Part shown: positions 63,365 through 64,000 of the stretch, one piece after another
How the letters are laid out: every line of letters starts with the position of its first letter
Numbering within the stretch: the first letter of the stretch is position 1
Source: JARLFX01 sp036404255
GTDB lineage: Bacteria; Acidobacteriota; Terriglobia; Terriglobales; Acidobacteriaceae
NCBI GenBank assembly: GCA_036404255.1
Contig: DASWOP010000179.1
Coordinates: 93,330 to 157,329, forward strand
Length of the DNA stretch: 64,000 bases
Reading direction: 5' to 3'
The notes under the pieces: generated by a model
Databases searched by the model: none
Told to the model about the DNA's origin: nothing
Seen by the model: the letters and a program-made list of their open reading frames with translations, nothing else
Made by a program: the position numbers and the translations under genes

Positions 63365-64000
63365 CCCGCTCGCACGAGTCGAAGCCGGTCTACACTCCTG
63401 GAGGAGGATCGACAAGTTTTCCTGGGAGAATTGATCAAATCCACAGTGACACGCGCGGACCGATGGCACATCAAACACACACCGATTCATCCGGATCAAT
63501 CATGCGACAAACGCTGAGTGGCTTGTACGGACCCTACTTCGGTCAAATGTGTACTGACCAATCGGAGTCTACTTTTGATCATTCGCGGATCGCCCCATGC
63601 GGACCGAACTTTATTTAAACGCATTGTGAACCGGAAGACTCATCTTGCCTGGCGGCATGCATCCTCACGAGTCATAACGGGATGGCTTCTCAGCATCCTT
63701 GAGAATCAAATCAAACTTATCTCGTGCCGCCATCGCTGCCCACGATGGAATAACAATCGCCGCAGAACTGTTTGATAATCTTATCGGCGTCCACCATCAT
63801 CTCAGCCAGCTCAATCGATGACAGACACAGACCAAAGTCGATGCAGAAGGCCCTATCGAAGCATTGTCGGCTCGCTCCGGAACAGGCTATCTCCGCCCGA
63901 TGAACAGGAATAGTAGGCGAATAATTCCAAAATAGTCAACATAAACTTTATCGATAACTAAATATCATAAAAATACCCTTCACACCTAAAATCCTGTAAT
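63365..64000. other. Intergenic, AT-rich towards the end
   Basis: No gene was recognised in this 636-base stretch; only short frames without ribosome sites occur. The last 100 bases are clearly richer in A and T than the rest of the window. Confidence 0.4.

Noticed and set aside
1..64000. tRNA, rRNA or CRISPR loci
   Set aside because: No T-loop-like conserved patterns, no rRNA segments and no regularly spaced repeats were seen; a covariance-model search would be needed to exclude small RNAs.

Overview
The window is GC-rich, gene-dense bacterial DNA. It looks like a chromosome or megaplasmid segment of an acidobacterium (Terriglobales-like). This is inferred from the L-fucose locus, the Tat-exported beta-helix protein, the YghZ-type reductase and the style of the accessory genes. 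No rRNA, tRNA or CRISPR array was seen, so the taxonomy is tentative.

Left flank (1-10.8 kb): a carbohydrate locus. A Tat-exported right-handed beta-helix protein (GH141-like) with a C-terminal PDZ domain converges on a five-gene minus-strand operon: class II aldolase, sugar kinase, fucose-isomerase-like protein, aldehyde dehydrogenase and FucP symporter. A divergent DeoR-family regulator shares with the operon an intergenic region carrying an ATTCAAAA/TTTTGAAT inverted repeat. Together they can import and degrade L-fucose (or a close 6-deoxysugar) to dihydroxyacetone phosphate and lactate.

Island (about 10.9-61.6 kb): a broken IS630-type transposase marks the left side. Then come a DUF932 protein, a putative cysteine-peptidase-like protein, a membrane protein/HTH pair with a visible promoter and operator, and VapBC- and TacAT-like toxin-antitoxin pairs. 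A PRTRC cassette follows (proteins E, ThiF, B, F and C; no A or ParB), then a second TacAT-like pair. A SNF2-like helicase sits next to a class-C-type group II intron placed just after a terminator; the intron's maturase gene is split by an IS256-family element. Next are a DUF6094 methyltransferase-like protein and a cargo block with a leucine-rich-repeat membrane protein, a DUF2971 protein, an AbiV-like protein and a RES/Xre toxin-antitoxin pair. A DNA-processing block (Rad52-like annealing protein, SSB, primase-like protein) leads to a replication-relaxation-type protein.

The last part of the island (44-60.8 kb) is one long minus-strand conjugation-type secretion operon: coupling ATPase, VirB9/TrbG-like, VirB8-like, VirB6/TrbL, two VirB5/TrbJ-like proteins, VirB4, VirB3-like and three pilin-like membrane proteins. 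Inside it lies an 859-residue protein whose central region matches the active-site signature of two-barrel RNA polymerases (LH-x9-DFDFD, with an R-x-P about 60 residues upstream). This is the most unusual gene of the window. A VapBC pair with a clear operator closes the island. A YghZ-type aldo/keto reductase and a zinc-ribbon membrane protein follow.

No integrase, classical relaxase, VirB10 or VirB11 was recognised. The element is therefore either unusual, degenerate, or dependent on genes outside the window.
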